A DNA stretch of 64,000 nucleotides from contig CAJSYZ010000004.1 in NCBI GenBank assembly GCA_910574455.1, forward strand, positions 1,922,001 to 1,986,000, read 5' to 3'. This DNA comes from Trichaptum fuscoviolaceum (Eukaryota; Basidiomycota; Agaricomycetes; Hymenochaetales; Trichaptaceae). Position numbers and translations under genes: made by a program. This document shows, piece by piece, positions 61,986 through 64,000 of this stretch (positions are counted from its first letter, which is position 1; every line of letters begins with the position of its first letter). The notes under the pieces were generated by a model. It was given only the letters and a program-made list of their open reading frames with translations, was not told the origin of the DNA and did no database searches.

Positions 61986-64000
61986 GTCAGACGGACAGTG
62001 GAAAAAGGAATGTAAGTGCTCAAATTTGAGGAAGTGTCGGAAGGAAAGGAGTAAGGGGAACAAACGCGAGGACAGAGTATGATGCAAATGAAAGGGGACG
62101 CGTCGAGGGCGGAATTAATACCAGACACGAGAATCGCCTAAATCTGGGTTTAGAAATTGAATACCGCCTACTAGTAGTAGTACCCTCAATCGGCTCCGCA
62201 AATCTCTCGATATGCATGCCAAATTGTCCGTTTGAGGGAAGCGGCGCGAGTGTGGTACCCACGATCGGTTGGAACAGTCAATGGAATCCTTCGAAGGCAG
62301 GGTCAACTTGAATTCAAGTTGGGAATGACGACGCGTCGATGTATGACTCGCCGTCCGTGGGTGTGCAGATCGAGCGCCCGCCTGTCACTGGCAGTCTTTA
62401 TCGGCACTGAAAAGCTCCGGCGCAGTAGCTGTGCGGGTGAATGCAAAAAGTATAACACCGGCGGGCGGAATGACGAGAATGGCGATGATAGCTTGATTCG
62501 TTTGCGCTTGTGTCCACTGTATACGTCGGCGAGCACGGCGAGCACAACCCAAATACAATCGTTACTGTGAAAGCCTTCATGAGCACGATGCCTGCCGTCC
62601 GCATGTTCTCCCCTCTCGTTTGTTCAAGACATCCGTCCTTCCTTCTAACGACATCGAATCAAATTATACGGAGGCTGACTCGAAGTCATTTTCGAGCTTC
62701 AGTGGATGCTCCTTTTTCGGGACGTCGTACAAGCATCAGAATCTGTCCCTTAGACATCAACAATGATTATACGGACGAAACGTACCATGTGAGCAATTTG
62801 CTTCCGTGCGCCTGGAAACAAACACCAACCACCAACCCCTCTCATCCATTTCCCTCGATTTCTAGGCTATCCTCTCTGGCTGCGCCTACTCCGGACATTA
62901 TCATTGAGGAATTAGCGCGGGCTGCGCGTACGTGTCCGGATCAGCCTGAGTCAACTTCCTCCGAGAGCGTCGGGACCGCGCCTTCCATATCAGGAAACTC
63001 GACATCCCGACGGCGCGCCAACTGGAAATCGCAAATTTCAGCGCAAACCTTCATGTCGATAAATCCTAACAGAATCCCCAAGTTTACAAGAGGACCTGAT
63101 CCTTGAAGTCGCCGTTCATTTGACATGAGTTTAGAAGATTATAGTGAAGATCGAAAACTGAAGACAGATGCTCACCTCTAATATCAAAGATCTGTGAACA
63201 CAAGTTCGTCACAAAACATAGGTTCCACGTATATTCGGCGGACAGGAAAGAGAATATCAGGTTCTGAGCTCGCCTTATGACAAAATATCGCTTTCAACTG
63301 TGTCGCCGTAACCCTTGTGCCTGCGCAGGAGCAAATTTCGGAGCATTACATTCCATCCGAAATTGCAGGACAATCCATGTCATTCAAAAGATTGATGATG
63401 TCTCTCTGAAAAAATACAGATTCTCGAGGATATGTCGGCTCTATTTTCGAAGACTCAAGGGCTAGAGAGCAAATAAGCTCGACTACCTGCTAATTCGAAG
63501 AAATAGATATGCAAATTCATCTTCTGGGAAGGGGTACGCACCTTGGACGGCCAATTGACAGTATTTCAGTACCCGTCTGTGCAATGACCGAGCATATTAC
63601 AATCACCATCTGACCTTCCCATATCCTACCTCCTCGTTCTCGTCCTTGCCATTGAGCTTTTTCCCTCGTCCTCGTCCTCCTATTCCTATTCTTCTTCTTC
63701 CTCTCCTTCCCCTCTCCCGACTGACCAAATCTAAACCCCCACCACCAGTTCGTCCACCATCGCATCTCGCTTTCCCCCTTGGTCAAGGTCACCGGACCCA
63801 CCAGATCCTACTCATCACCCACTCTGGACCTACAAAAAATCCGTAACCATGTCCTTCATCCTGTTCTGCTGCATCTCACGTCTCCCTCGCTACCTTCAGA
63901 CGTACCCAAAGACAAGAAGACGAAGTAACGTAGATTTATGCCATCAGTGGGTTATTCTTCATCGGAGATATAGATTATTTGATCCGCAAATTTTCCCCGA
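61986..64000. other. region upstream of copy B with possible divergent partner gene
   Basis: The conserved upstream element is at 62,524-62,561. A plus-strand frame of 198 codons (62,510-63,106) starts there and may include exons of a divergent gene, but I recognise no family and could not fix its splice sites. A Pro-rich frame at 63,646-63,846 resembles part of the frame near 26.7 kb. The window ends inside this region. Confidence 0.4.
62524..62561 (+). repeat. conserved upstream element, copy B
   Basis: The element reads GTCGGCGAGCACGGCGAG then CACAACCCAAATACAATCG. It lies about 540 bases upstream of small-gene copy B and points away from it. It is homologous to the elements at 47,968 and 51,005. 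Confidence 0.6.

Overview
The window reads as nuclear DNA of a basidiomycete fungus, most likely an Agaricomycete. Nearly every recognisable gene is broken by introns of about 40-70 bases with GT..AG ends. The gene content also fits: laccases, a fungal-type flavin halogenase, an aegerolysin, a DUF6533-like membrane protein and large lineage-restricted membrane proteins. Exon structures were joined by eye from the reading frames. No search, alignment program or transcript data was available.

Bases 1-18,600 look like a secondary-metabolite locus. In order they hold the 3' part of an MFS exporter (+), an alpha/beta hydrolase whose nucleophile position is alanine (+), a flavin-dependent halogenase (-), a short unrecognised reading frame (-), a DUF6533-like membrane protein (+), a 1513-residue polyketide synthase-like enzyme (+), an apparently intact laccase (-, convergent with the synthase) and a family-16 type methyltransferase (+). 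The synthase has the order KS - (no AT) - ACP - thioester reductase - AT with a cysteine nucleophile - ACP, which matches no architecture I know. A plausible logic is: the synthase builds and reductively releases a carbonyl product, the halogenase and laccase tailor it, and the exporter removes it. The product is unknown.

Bases 18,600-29,900 are gene-poor and repeat-rich. They contain a roughly 450-bp inverted-repeat element, an AT-rich stretch, a non-LTR retrotransposon remnant (zinc-knuckle ORF plus a short-repeat 3' tail) and two inverted copies of a ~120-bp repeat.

Bases 29,900-43,700 hold a fructosamine/ketosamine-3-kinase family gene (-), a second laccase with one in-frame TGA (+), and two fungal membrane-protein genes of unknown function (-).

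Bases 43,700-64,000 contain a 292-bp MITE with a TA target duplication, and three paralogous copies of a small unrecognised four-exon gene, each with a conserved element about 540-630 bases upstream. They also hold a Zn2Cys6 transcription factor (-), a decayed MAP3K-like kinase (-) and an aegerolysin (+). No tRNA, rRNA or CRISPR array was seen.
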